In this document: one piece after another, positions 15,828 to 23,958 of the stretch
Layout of the letters: each line of letters starts with the position of its first letter
Numbering within the stretch: the stretch's first letter is position 1
NCBI RefSeq assembly: GCF_000716785.1
Contig: NZ_JNYY01000006.1
Location: 124,001-188,000 of the forward strand
From: Amycolatopsis vancoresmycina
Lineage (GTDB): Bacteria > Actinomycetota > Actinomycetes > Mycobacteriales > Pseudonocardiaceae
DNA length: 64,000 nucleotides
Reading direction: 5' to 3'
The notes under the pieces: generated by a model
The model's database searches: none
Told to the model about the DNA's origin: nothing
What the model saw: the letters and a program-made list of their open reading frames with translations, nothing else
Position numbers and translations under genes: made by a program

Positions 15828-17623
15828 CGGTCGGTGTCGAGCTGAGCTTGCGCTTCATCGGGCTGGGCGGGCTCGGTGACCGCGGAGGTCTCACCATCGA
15901 GCGCCCCTCGGTCGACAGCATCGGTAACCTCAGCCTGACTGGGCTCGGCTTCGGCAGGTTCCGGAACCTCACCAACCGCGGGGGCAGGCTCCGAAGCCTC
16001 CGGCGCGACAGGCTCGGCCACCGCCGGGGCGGTCGCCAGGTCACCCACATCGGTCACCTCAGCCTGAGTCGGCTCCGCTTCCGCGGGCTCCGGCACCTCA
16101 ACCGCCACCGGCTCAGCCGCCTCCGGGGCAGCCGACAGGCCGGCCGCATCGGTCACCTCAGCCTGAGTCGGCTCGGCCTCTGCGGGCTCGGGAACCTCCG
16201 CCACCACGGGCTCCGGCGCGGTCAGCGCCTCAGCCGCATCGGTCACATCGGCCTGCACCGGCTCGGCAACCTCGTCGGCCGGGGTCGCCTGCTCGACCGG
16301 CTCAGCCACCGCACCAGCGGGCTCGGCTTCCGCCGCCCGCTCGGCCTCCAACCCTTCTGCCACCACTGGCTCCGGCGCTTCGCTCGGCTCCGGGGTCGCC
16401 CCCGCCTCGGCCGCATCCGTCGCCTCAGCCTGCACCGGCTCGGCAACCTCGTCGGCCGCCGCCGGGGTCGCCTGCGCGACCGGCTCAGCCACCGCCCCAA
16501 CCGGCTCGGCCTCCGCCGCCACTGGCTCCGCAGCTGCCGGCGCGACCGGCGCTTCCACCGGCTCCGAGGCGGCAGCCACCTCGACCGGCGCCTCCGCAAT
16601 TTCCGCCGCCACCGGCTCTGCTACCGCCGGCTCGGCCTCGACTGGTGTCGCCGCAAACTCCGCTGGCTCCGCAACCACCGGCTCTGCGGCCGGCAGCTCG
16701 GCCTCGGCCGGTGCCGCCGCAACCCCCGCCGGCTCAGCCGGTGCCTCCGCGACCGCCGCCGCGGGCGCAACCTCTGCCGCGACCTCCGGCTCCACCTCCG
16801 CCGGCGACACGTCCGACTCCGCGACCCCCGTCTCCCCCTCAGCCGCCGCTGCCTCGACCACCTCCGGCGCCGGCGCGAAGTCCAACAAGGAATCGTCGTA
16901 CACCAGCTCCGCCACCGGGACCGACGACGTCACCTCGACTTCTACCTCCGAGTGCGCTCCGCACCCGTACTCCACGTCCACCACGTGGCCGTCCGCCGGG
17001 GCTATGTCGTTGCTGCACACTCCGAACACTCCGCGCAGCGAACCCGCCAGCGGCACGAAGAACCCGCACGTCCCGCACACGTCCGGGGCGCTCCTGGCCA
17101 TATCCGAGCGCGGGCCGAACTCGCCTGCGTGCCAGCGGGCCGCCGCCTCCGTCCTTCCGAACCGGGACAGCGTGTGGACCCGGCCGAGGCCTGCCTCGCG
17201 GGCCGTCTCCTCCACCGCCGGGTCGTCCGACTGGAGGTATGCCGGGGCCAGGCGGGGGTCGTTCTCGTCCGTCGGGAAGATGTCGCCCACGCCCAGGTCG
17301 CCCGCGCGGACGCGGCGCTCCCACGGCACCCACGCCGGGGCCACCAGGGCCGATGGGCCCGGGACCAGCACGACCTCGCTGACCGTCACCGGCTCGTCGT
17401 CGCCCGCCAGGGCGACCGTCACCGACCAGCGCCAGCCTCCGTAGCCCGGGACCTGGGCCTCGAACAGGTGACTCGCCGTGACCGCGTCTTCGCGGGTGAC
17501 CCCCACGTGCCCGCCGAGCTGCTCCTCGGGTGCGTCCTCCAGCACCGCAGCTCGCGCGAACTCCACCGCATCGGCGAGTTTGCGCTGCACGGAACCGTCG
17601 TCCAGGGTCAGCAGCAGAGTCAT
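15824..17623 (-). CDS. DUF3027 protein with long Ala/Glu/Pro repeat tail
   Basis: 599 residues from ATG 17623. The N-terminal 240 or so match the DUF3027 family (Rv0883c in M. tuberculosis, about 253 residues). They include a four-Cys arrangement, DVCGTCGFF then VCSND then YGCGAHSE, that could bind zinc. After VYDDSLLDFAPAPE the protein is doubled in length by a roughly 340-residue Ala/Glu/Pro/Val tail with recurring VPEPAEAEPTQAEVTD units spaced about 34 residues apart. The tail is probably disordered and made by repeat expansion. It is coupled by ATGA overlap to the sacsin-like ATPase, suggesting they act together. Divergent from the glutaminyl cyclase-like gene. Confidence 0.75.
   Translation of the reverse strand: MTLLLTLDDGSVQRKLADAVEFARAAVLEDAPEEQLGGHVGVTREDAVTASHLFEAQVPGYGGWRWSVTVALAGDDEPVTVSEVVLVPGPSALVAPAWVPWERRVRAGDLGVGDIFPTDENDPRLAPAYLQSDDPAVEETAREAGLGRVHTLSRFGRTEAAARWHAGEFGPRSDMARSAPDVCGTCGFFVPLAGSLRGVFGVCSNDIAPADGHVVDVEYGCGAHSEVEVEVTSSVPVAELVYDDSLLDFAPAPEVVEAAAAEGETGVAESDVSPAEVEPEVAAEVAPAAAVAEAPAEPAGVAAAPAEAELPAAEPVVAEPAEFAATPVEAEPAVAEPVAAEIAEAPVEVAAASEPVEAPVAPAAAEPVAAEAEPVGAVAEPVAQATPAAADEVAEPVQAEATDAAEAGATPEPSEAPEPVVAEGLEAERAAEAEPAGAVAEPVEQATPADEVAEPVQADVTDAAEALTAPEPVVAEVPEPAEAEPTQAEVTDAAGLSAAPEAAEPVAVEVPEPAEAEPTQAEVTDVGDLATAPAVAEPVAPEASEPAPAVGEVPEPAEAEPSQAEVTDAVDRGALDGETSAVTEPAQPDEAQAQLDTDR
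15842..16830 (-). repeat. Degenerate in-frame repeats in the DUF3027 gene
   Basis: The coding sequence for the Ala/Glu/Pro tail consists of imperfect units of roughly 100 bp, seen at the protein level as repeated EPAEAEP(T/S)QAEVTD and EPVxAE blocks. The unit near 15920-16180 is clearest, with near-identical blocks containing cctcagcctgagtcggct. Such a tract is prone to length variation between strains and to assembly error. Confidence 0.65.
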
Positions 17624-17674
17624 GCGGCCAATTGTGCCGCACGCATCCGCGGCGCCCGTGCCAGGCTGTTCATC

Positions 17675-18442
17675 GTGCGCACGCCGATCGTCACCTCCCT
17701 GCTGCTGGCCGCCGCGCTCGGCGGCTGTGCCAGTGCCCCCGCGCAGGAACCCGGGCCGGCACGGCTCACCGTGCAGGTCGTCGAGACCCTGCCGCACGAC
17801 CCCGCCGCCTTCACCGAAGGACTCGAGTTCGCCGGTGACACGCTCTACGAGAGCACCGGGCTCGCCGGGCAGTCCACCCTCACCGCGGGCCCGGCCGGCG
17901 GGCCGCCCCGGACCACCGCCACCCTGCCGTCACCACTGTTCGGCGAGGGCGTCACCGTTCTCGGGCCCACGCTGTGGCAGCTCACCTGGCAGGACGGCTT
18001 CGCCATCGAACGCGACGCGCAGACCCTCGCCGAGCTGCGGCGCGTGCCCTTCCAAGGCGAAGGCTGGGGCCTCTGCCACCAGGCCGGCGGGCGCCTCGTG
18101 ATGAGCAACGGCTCCTCGCGGCTCACCTTCCGCGATCCGAAGACCTTCGCCGTCACCGGGAGCGTCGACGTCGGCCGCGACCAGCTCAACGAACTGGAGT
18201 GCGTCGGCGGGGACGTCTACGCAAACGTTTGGCACACCGACACCGTGCTGCGGATCGACGCCGCCAGCGGGCGCATCACCGGGACGATCGACGCAGGTCA
18301 GCTGCGCGCGAAAGTGAACGCGACGGGCGCCGAAGCCGTGCTCAACGGTATCGCCGCCGTTCCGGGCAGCGGCGACTTCCTGCTCACCGGGAAGCAGTGG
18401 CCGGTCACGTTCCGGGTGAGGTTCGTCCCGGTTCCGGCGTGA
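17675..18442 (+). CDS. Glutaminyl-peptide cyclotransferase-like lipoprotein
   Basis: 255 residues from GTG 17675. A short signal peptide ends in lipobox ALGGC (Cys near residue 17), so the protein is probably lipid-anchored outside the membrane. The mature part matches the plant/bacterial type glutaminyl cyclase, a five-bladed beta-propeller that forms pyroglutamate at peptide N-termini. Matching stretches include AFTEGLEF, YESTGLAGQS, FGEGVTVLG, GEGWGLC, NELECVGG and NVWHTDTVLRID. It is divergent from the DUF3027 gene with 51 bp between starts, and 50 nt upstream of an MFS gene in the same direction. Confidence 0.8.
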   Translation: MRTPIVTSLLLAAALGGCASAPAQEPGPARLTVQVVETLPHDPAAFTEGLEFAGDTLYESTGLAGQSTLTAGPAGGPPRTTATLPSPLFGEGVTVLGPTLWQLTWQDGFAIERDAQTLAELRRVPFQGEGWGLCHQAGGRLVMSNGSSRLTFRDPKTFAVTGSVDVGRDQLNELECVGGDVYANVWHTDTVLRIDAASGRITGTIDAGQLRAKVNATGAEAVLNGIAAVPGSGDFLLTGKQWPVTFRVRFVPVPA

Positions 18443-18492
18443 AAGCACGGATGAGCAGGCGGAACCGGCCGCCGATGAGGCAGGATTGACAC

Positions 18493-20367
18493 GTGGCACT
18501 CTTCGGCTCCCGCTCCGACGGCACCCCGCCGGGTCAGCCGCGCGGCCGGAAGTCCAAGCGGCGCTGGACGCCGGAGCCCGGCGCGGCGCAGGCCAGGGAC
18601 TGGCGGGACGCGGCCGCGCCGCCACCCACCCGCGTCGAGCACCAGAGCGCGCCGCCGCCGACCCGCGTCGAACGGCCCGTCCAGCCGCCGCGCGGCGGGT
18701 TCCACGACGGCCGCGTGCCGAACGCGAACGAGGCGCCCACCGCCGCCACCCGCCGTCCGCCGCCCCCGCGCGGGGCGCGGCCCTACGACCCGCACCGCAC
18801 CGAGCCGGTGCGCCGCGAGCCGCCGCCCGGTGGCTTCTACCAGGGCGAACGCCGTCCCGGTAGCGGTGAATACGAGCACTACGACACCGGTGGCTACGCG
18901 GGCGAGCCGCGGCCGCCGGAGCCGGAAGCGCCGCCGCGCGAAGAACCGCGGACGCCCGGCGGCACGCCGAAGCTGCCGAAGAAGATCACCGTCACGCGGG
19001 TGGCGGCGATGCGCAGCCGTCAGCTCACCGGCCAGGCCGTCGACGCCTTCCAGCGCGCGACGAAGGCCGATGGTGCCGAAAAGTCCGGCCTGACCTCGCT
19101 GACCTACGCCGTGATGCTGAACTACGCCAGCGACGCGGCGATGGCGATCGCGCTGGCCAACACGCTCTTCTTCGCCGCGACCAGCGGCGAGAGCAAGGGC
19201 AAGGTGGCGCTCTACCTGCTCATCACGATCGCGCCGTTCGCGCTGGTCGCGCCGGTGATCGGGCCGGCGCTCGACAAGGTGCAGCGCGGCAGGCGGCTGG
19301 CGATGTGCGCGTCTTCGGTCGGCCAGGGGCTGATGGCCGTCGTGATGGCGCTGCACTTCGACGACTGGCTGCTCTACCCGGCCGCGCTCGGGATGATGGT
19401 GCTCTCGAAGTCGTTCACCGTGCTCAAGGCGGCGGTGACGCCGCGGGTGCTGCCGTCGGAGATCACGCTTTCCAAGACCAACGCCCGGCTGACCACGTTC
19501 GGCCTGGTCGCCGCGGGCGTGTTCGGCGCGCTGGCCAGCGGCGTCAACGCGATCACCGGCTCGGCGGGCGCGCTGTGGTTCACCGCGCTGATCTGCGTCG
19601 CCGCCGCCGTGCAGTCGATGCGGATCCCGGCCTGGGTGGAGGCGACCGAGGGCGAGGTGCCGACGTCGCTTTCGGCCCACCCGAAGGAGAAGAAACGCCG
19701 TCAGCCGCTGGGGCGCCACATCGTCGTCGCGCTGTGGGGCAACGGCTCGGTGCGCGTGCTCACCGGCTTCCTGATGATGTTCGCCGCGTTCGCGGTCAAG
19801 GCGCAGACCGAAGGCAGCGGGCAGACGCCGTTCATGCAGCTGCTGCTGCTCGGCGTGATCGGCGCCGCCGCCGGGGCCGGCGGGTTCCTCGGCAACGCGC
19901 TGGGCTCGCGCCTGCACTTCGGCAGCCCCGACCAGGTGATCGTCGGCTGCGTCGCGGGCTGCGTGCTGGCCGCGCTGGTCGCGACGATCCTGCCCGGCCT
20001 GGCCACGGCCGCGATCGTCGGCCTGATCGGCGCCACCGCCAGCGCGCTGGCCAAGATCAGCCTCGACGCCGTCATCCAGGAGGACCTGCCCGAGGAGTCG
20101 CGCGCGTCGGCGTTCGGCCGCTCGGAGACCGTGCTGCAGCTGGCGTGGTGCCTCGGCGGGGCGGTCGGCCTGCTGCTGCCGCCGACGTACTGGATCGGCT
20201 TCCTGGTCATCACGGTCGTGCTGGCCGTCGGCCTGACCCAGACGTACCTGGTGCGCCGCGGCGGCTCGCTGGTGCCGGGCCTCGGCGGCGACCGGCCGCT
20301 GCGGCCGGAGCCGACCGGGAGCTTCCCGGCCCAGGGCCTGCCCAGGGACCCGGCGCCCCGCCGGTAG
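18493..20367 (+). CDS. MFS-type membrane protein with Pro-rich N-terminal extension
   Basis: 624 residues from GTG 18493. Residues 1-160 are hydrophilic, basic and Pro-rich with short repeats (PPTRVEHQS and PPTRVERPV) and are likely disordered in the cytosol. A run of about 12 membrane segments then starts near LTYAVMLNYASDAAMAIALA. Loop motifs such as GPALDKVQRGRRLAM fit the major facilitator fold. It is the positional counterpart of Rv0876c, a conserved mycobacterial membrane protein of unknown substrate. The DUF2771 lipoprotein gene begins 10 nt after its stop, so the two are likely co-transcribed. Confidence 0.75.
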   Translation: MALFGSRSDGTPPGQPRGRKSKRRWTPEPGAAQARDWRDAAAPPPTRVEHQSAPPPTRVERPVQPPRGGFHDGRVPNANEAPTAATRRPPPPRGARPYDPHRTEPVRREPPPGGFYQGERRPGSGEYEHYDTGGYAGEPRPPEPEAPPREEPRTPGGTPKLPKKITVTRVAAMRSRQLTGQAVDAFQRATKADGAEKSGLTSLTYAVMLNYASDAAMAIALANTLFFAATSGESKGKVALYLLITIAPFALVAPVIGPALDKVQRGRRLAMCASSVGQGLMAVVMALHFDDWLLYPAALGMMVLSKSFTVLKAAVTPRVLPSEITLSKTNARLTTFGLVAAGVFGALASGVNAITGSAGALWFTALICVAAAVQSMRIPAWVEATEGEVPTSLSAHPKEKKRRQPLGRHIVVALWGNGSVRVLTGFLMMFAAFAVKAQTEGSGQTPFMQLLLLGVIGAAAGAGGFLGNALGSRLHFGSPDQVIVGCVAGCVLAALVATILPGLATAAIVGLIGATASALAKISLDAVIQEDLPEESRASAFGRSETVLQLAWCLGGAVGLLLPPTYWIGFLVITVVLAVGLTQTYLVRRGGSLVPGLGGDRPLRPEPTGSFPAQGLPRDPAPRR

Positions 20368-20377
20368 GCTCCGCGGC

Positions 20378-20854
20378 ATGCGACGTTCCCGGGTGGTGGC
20401 CCTGCTTGCGGCCGGTGGGTTCGCGGTGGCCGGGTGCTCGGCCCCCGGCCCGGCCGAGGTGACCTTCTACGCCGACGGCCACACGATCAACACCACGCCG
20501 GTGCTCAGCTGCGACTACTCGCAGAAGCTCGCGCAGCCGTGCAGCGCCAAGGGCGACACGCAGACGCTGAAGGTCCGCCCGGGCAAGCCGGTGCAGATCT
20601 CGGTGCCCGGCGAGGTCGCCGACGCGCCGTGGCAGATCGTCTACGAGTACGTCACCCCGCAGGGCGAGTTCAAGCAGAGCGAACCGATCCCGTTCACGTC
20701 GCTGGACCGCTACGCCTACACGGTCACGCCGCCGACGCCCGCCGACCGCATTTCGGCGGTGGACGTGCAGAAGTACACGGCCGTGCTCAACGCGGAAACC
20801 GGCGAGTCGGGCCTGCTGCCCAGCGACGTCTGGGGACTCCGGCTGGAGGCTTAG
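20378..20854 (+). CDS. DUF2771 lipoprotein
   Basis: A 158-residue protein with an N-terminal signal peptide and lipobox FAVAGC (Cys20), so it is probably a membrane-anchored lipoprotein. The mature part contains CDYSQKLAQPC, which could form a disulfide, and an Ig-like beta pattern. It fits the actinobacterial DUF2771 family, found next to this MFS gene in relatives (Rv0877 position). Function is unknown; the conserved pairing suggests a partner role with the MFS protein. Its TAG stop overlaps the TAA stop of the convergent cold-shock gene by 4 nt. Confidence 0.75.
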   Translation: MRRSRVVALLAAGGFAVAGCSAPGPAEVTFYADGHTINTTPVLSCDYSQKLAQPCSAKGDTQTLKVRPGKPVQISVPGEVADAPWQIVYEYVTPQGEFKQSEPIPFTSLDRYAYTVTPPTPADRISAVDVQKYTAVLNAETGESGLLPSDVWGLRLEA

Positions 20855-21237
20855 GGGTCGAGGTCCCGGGCGACCGCGCGCAGGATCTCGCCGATCTGCT
20901 TGGTGTGCTTGCGGTCCGGGTAGCGGTTGCGCCGCAGGTCCGGCTGCACCTTGAGCTCCAGCAGCTTGATCATGTCCTCGATCAGGCCGTGCAGCTCCTC
21001 GGCGGGGCGGCGGCGCGCCTCGGCGACGGACGGCGGCGGGTCGAGCAGCCGGACGGAGAGCGCCTGCGGCCCGCGGCGGCCGTCGGCCACGCCGAATTCG
21101 AGCCGCTGCCCGGCCTTGAGCCCCTCGACGCCCTGCGGCAGCGCGGCCTTGCGGATGTAGACGTCGGCGCCACCGTCCTGCGTGACGAACCCGAACCCCT
21201 TCTCCGCGTCGTACCACTTGACCTTGCCGGTCGGCAC
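20851..21237 (-). CDS. cspB: CspB-like cold-shock domain protein with C-terminal extension
   Basis: 128 residues from GTG 21237 (MPTGKVKWYDAEKGFGFV). The cold-shock domain occupies residues 1-65 with RNP1-like KGFGFV and RNP2-like DVYIR. A helical C-terminal extension of about 60 residues (PDELHG-type helix and RRNRYPDRKHTKQIGEILRA region) is the feature of mycobacterial Rv0871-type CspB rather than short CspA. It should bind single-stranded RNA or DNA. The open frame extends to 21324, but the family start and the GAGGGA just upstream favour 21237; GTG 21246 is an alternative. Confidence 0.85.
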   Translation of the reverse strand: MPTGKVKWYDAEKGFGFVTQDGGADVYIRKAALPQGVEGLKAGQRLEFGVADGRRGPQALSVRLLDPPPSVAEARRRPAEELHGLIEDMIKLLELKVQPDLRRNRYPDRKHTKQIGEILRAVARDLDP

Positions 21238-21395
21238 TTCCCTCACCAGTCCTTCTGCTGTCCGCTCACGACTAACGCGCCCGGGGCGTACCCAGGGCGC
21301 GCTGGGTAAAGGGTATCTCGCCACACACCCTGGGGAGAAGTCGATACCGGCGGATACCCTCTTCCGTCATGAAGACCACGACGAAGGAGGCCGCC

Positions 21396-21605
21396 GTGGC
21401 CGCTCCCGGCAAACCGTTCCTGATGCGCGTCGGCATCGGGTTGTTCGGCCTCGGCATGCTCGCCGTGCTGGCGGTGTTCATCATGTTCGCCGCCGGTCTG
21501 GAGAACCTGCCGATCTGGCTGTCGGTCGCCGCCGGGGTCATCACGCCGCTGGGCCTGCTGCTCGGCCTGATCGCCCTGGTGATCGAGGCTCGCGCCAAGA
21601 ACTAG
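21396..21605 (+). CDS. Small two-span membrane protein
   Basis: 69 residues. AAGGAGG sits 5 nt before GTG 21396, which decides the start over the in-frame ATG at 21369. Two hydrophobic helices (around 13-35 and 38-62) flank a short loop, ending in EARAKN. It resembles unnamed small membrane proteins of actinobacteria; no function can be assigned. Its TAG shares the palindromic ctag with the stop of the convergent phosphatase. Confidence 0.65.
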   Translation: MAAPGKPFLMRVGIGLFGLGMLAVLAVFIMFAAGLENLPIWLSVAAGVITPLGLLLGLIALVIEARAKN

Positions 21606-22249
21606 CCGACCGCCGCGAACGTCTTCTCGAACCAGGCCGGGAACTCCGTCAGCGACTCGAACACCACCTCCGCTCCTTCGCTCAGGAGGAGCGCGCGATC
21701 GCACGGCCCCGTCGTGACACCGACCGCGATCGCGTTGGCGGCCAGCGCACCCCGGATGTCGCCCGCGTGATCTCCGACATACACGCGGGCGTCGTGCGCC
21801 CGGAGCGCCTCGGCCTTCTGCGTGGACCACAGCTCGCCGACGACCTCGTCGACGGCCAGGCCGAGCGCGTCCACGTGCAGCTGCGCGTTGGGCCCGTACT
21901 TCCCGGTGACGACCAGCGTGCGCCCGCCGGCCTCGTGCACCGCGCGCAGCGACTCGACCGCGCCCGGCAGCGCGACCGTGCTCGGGACGACCACCTCGGG
22001 GTAGATCGCGCGGAACCGGTCGACGAGCCCCGGGATGCGTTCCTCGGGCGCTTCGAAGCCGCGCAGGATGTCGTCGAGTGGCGGCCCGAGGTTGGCCGCG
22101 AACGCCTCGCCGTCCAGCGGCAGGCCGGATTCGGCGCCCAGCGCGTTCATCGCCGCGGCCATGCCCGGCCGGGCGTCGATCAGTGTCATGTCGAGGTCGA
22201 ACCCCACGGTGATGCCCACAACCGACACGTTAGCCGCCACCACCGACAT
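21602..22249 (-). CDS. HAD-superfamily phosphatase (phosphoglycolate phosphatase-like)
   Basis: About 215 residues. HAD motif I is FDLDMTLID (catalytic Asp pair), motif II is LVVTGKY, a Lys follows in STQKAEAL, and motif IV is VYVGDHAGDI. The helical cap between residues 20 and 90 is the C1 type of Gph-like enzymes. It hydrolyses a small phosphomonoester; the substrate is unknown. The ATG at 22249 is used; ATG 22270 and GTG 22228 are alternatives. It is divergent from the TetR/R2lox operon, whose palindromic operator lies between. Confidence 0.8.
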   Translation of the reverse strand: MSVVAANVSVVGITVGFDLDMTLIDARPGMAAAMNALGAESGLPLDGEAFAANLGPPLDDILRGFEAPEERIPGLVDRFRAIYPEVVVPSTVALPGAVESLRAVHEAGGRTLVVTGKYGPNAQLHVDALGLAVDEVVGELWSTQKAEALRAHDARVYVGDHAGDIRGALAANAIAVGVTTGPCDRALLLSEGAEVVFESLTEFPAWFEKTFAAVG

Positions 22250-22279
22250 TTTTACACTTCGACCGATCATGTACAGCGC

Positions 22280-22306
22280 CTTGACACCGGAGTGATCTGT
22301 GTCAAG
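22280..22306. promoter_or_regulatory. TetR operator candidate upstream of TetR-R2lox
   Basis: CTTGACAC and GTGTCAAG form 8-bp inverted arms separated by 11 nt, 8 nt before the TetR GTG start. The left arm contains TTGACA, a -35-like hexamer, so repressor binding would block the promoter. Autoregulation by the adjacent TetR protein is the simplest reading. Confidence 0.6.
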
Positions 22307-22314
22307 GTGAGGGT

Positions 22315-22914
22315 GTGACCAGCTTCACCGAGCGGACGAAGGCGTCCCTGCGCGAAGCGCTGCTCGACGCCGCCGCCGACCTGCTGCCCGACCGGGGCCA
22401 CGCGGGCCTGCGGATGGCCGACGTCGCCGCGAAGGCCGGGGTGAGCAGGCAGACGGTCTACAACGAGTTCGGCAACAAGGCGGCGCTGACCCAGGCGGTG
22501 GCGCTGCGCACCGCGTCGGAGTTCCTCGACGGGATCCGGCAGCGGTTCGAAACGGCGGACGGGCTCCTGGCGGGCATCCACCACGCCGTCGTCTACACGA
22601 TCGAGCACGCGCGGGAGAACCGCCTGGTCGCGGCGGCGCTCGGCACCGAGGCCGGCGAGGACCTGCTGCCCCTGCTCACGACGAAGGGCGAGCCGATCCT
22701 CACCGCGGCCGCCGACCTCGCCGCCGAGCAGTACCGGGAGTTCGAACCGGAGCTGTCCGCCGAAAGCGCGGCCCTGCTCGCCGAGACCGTCGTCCGGCTT
22801 TCCCTGTCGCACCTGGTGCTTTCCACGCACTCGGCGGCCGAGGCGGCCGACGCCGTCACCGCCGTCGTGGCACCCGCCATCCGCCAATTCGTCCACAATG
22901 GAGTGAAACGATGA
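22315..22914 (+). CDS. TetR-family regulator of the R2lox gene
   Basis: 199 residues from GTG 22315. The helix-turn-helix is AGVSRQTVYNEFGNKAAL near residues 40-58, followed by a helical effector-binding domain. It overlaps the R2lox ATG by 4 nt (ATGA). The pair matches the mycobacterial Rv0232-Rv0233 arrangement, where a TetR gene precedes the R2-like ligand-binding oxidase. It probably represses the operon through the CTTGACAC/GTGTCAAG palindrome and responds to a lipid or hydrophobic compound; the ligand is inferred. Confidence 0.88.
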   Translation: MTSFTERTKASLREALLDAAADLLPDRGHAGLRMADVAAKAGVSRQTVYNEFGNKAALTQAVALRTASEFLDGIRQRFETADGLLAGIHHAVVYTIEHARENRLVAAALGTEAGEDLLPLLTTKGEPILTAAADLAAEQYREFEPELSAESAALLAETVVRLSLSHLVLSTHSAAEAADAVTAVVAPAIRQFVHNGVKR

Positions 22915-23882
22915 CCGACACGCTGCCGGAGCTGCGGACCGGCTTCTCCTCCCTGCGCCGGGGCGGGCTGAACTGGGACTCGTTCCCGCTGCGCCTGTTC
23001 GTCAAGGGCAACAAGAAGTTCTGGAACCCGGCGGACATCGACTTCAGCCGCGAACGCGAGGGCTGGGACACGCTCAACGACGAGCAGAAACGCAGCACGA
23101 CGTACCTGGTCGCGCAGTTCATCGCCGGCGAAGAGGCCGTCACCGAGGACATCCAGCCGTTCATGCGCGCGATGTCGGCGACCGGCCGGTTCGGCGACGA
23201 GATGTACCTGACGCAGTTCTGCTTCGAAGAGGCCAAGCACACCGAGGTGTTCCGGCGCTGGATGGACGCGGTCGGGCTGACCGGCGACCTCCACCCGTTC
23301 GTCGCCGAAAACCCGCACTACCGCAAGCTGTTCTACGAAGAGCTGCCGCAGTCGCTGCGGGCGCTGGAGGACGACCCCAGCCCGCTGAACCAGATCCGCG
23401 CGAGCGTGACGTACAACCACGTGATCGAGGGCAGCCTGGCGCTGACCGGCTACTACTCGTGGCAGCTGATCTGCACCCAGCACGACATCCTGCCGGGCAT
23501 GCAGGAACTGGTCCGCCGCATCGGCGACGACGAGCGCCGCCACATGGCCTGGGGCACGTTCACCTGCCGACGGCACGTCGCCGCGGACGACTCCCTGTGG
23601 GACGCCGTGCAGCAGCGCATGGGCGAGCTGCTGCCGCACGCGCTGAACATGATCCAGTGGGTGCAGGACCAGTTCGAAGAGCTCCCGTTCGACAACGACC
23701 CGCAGGAGATCATCCAGTACGCGGCGGACCGCGCCCAGCGCCGGCTCGGCGCGATCGAGTCGGCGCGCGGGATGCCGGTGGAGCAGATCGACCTCGACTA
23801 CTCGCCCGAGCACCTCGAAGAGACCTTCGGCGAGGAAGACGCCAAGGCGATCGCGGAGGCGGCCGCCGCAGCAGTTTCCTGA
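22911..23882 (+). CDS. R2-like ligand-binding oxidase (R2lox, Mn/Fe)
   Basis: 323 residues with the ferritin-like R2 fold. All R2lox residues align at a constant offset of +6 from the M. tuberculosis protein: metal ligands Glu74, Glu107, His110, Glu173, Glu208 and His211, plus Val77 and Tyr168, which form the Tyr-Val ether cross-link. These separate it from ribonucleotide reductase R2. The family assembles a heterodinuclear Mn/Fe site, binds a long-chain fatty acid and performs two-electron chemistry on unknown substrates. It is encoded with its TetR regulator; an acyl-CoA ligase gene lies convergent next door. Confidence 0.93.
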   Translation: MTDTLPELRTGFSSLRRGGLNWDSFPLRLFVKGNKKFWNPADIDFSREREGWDTLNDEQKRSTTYLVAQFIAGEEAVTEDIQPFMRAMSATGRFGDEMYLTQFCFEEAKHTEVFRRWMDAVGLTGDLHPFVAENPHYRKLFYEELPQSLRALEDDPSPLNQIRASVTYNHVIEGSLALTGYYSWQLICTQHDILPGMQELVRRIGDDERRHMAWGTFTCRRHVAADDSLWDAVQQRMGELLPHALNMIQWVQDQFEELPFDNDPQEIIQYAADRAQRRLGAIESARGMPVEQIDLDYSPEHLEETFGEEDAKAIAEAAAAAVS

Positions 23883-23890
23883 CGCCGGGT

Positions 23891-23943
23891 GTCGCGAATG
23901 ACTCATTCGGGACGTCGGAGGTCCCGAATGAGTCATTCGCGAC
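23891..23943. repeat. Nested 53-nt palindrome between R2lox and acyl-CoA ligase genes
   Basis: Arms 23891-23913 and 23921-23943 are perfect 23-bp reverse complements around a 7-nt loop (gtcggag). Each arm also contains its own small palindrome, CGAATGA-C-TCATTCG. It begins 8 nt after the R2lox stop and ends 15 nt before the stop of the convergent gene, so it likely acts as a two-way terminator. A CGAATGG-t-CCATTCG relative occurs at 44449-44463. Confidence 0.8.
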
Positions 23944-23958
23944 GTCTGCCGGTCGCGG

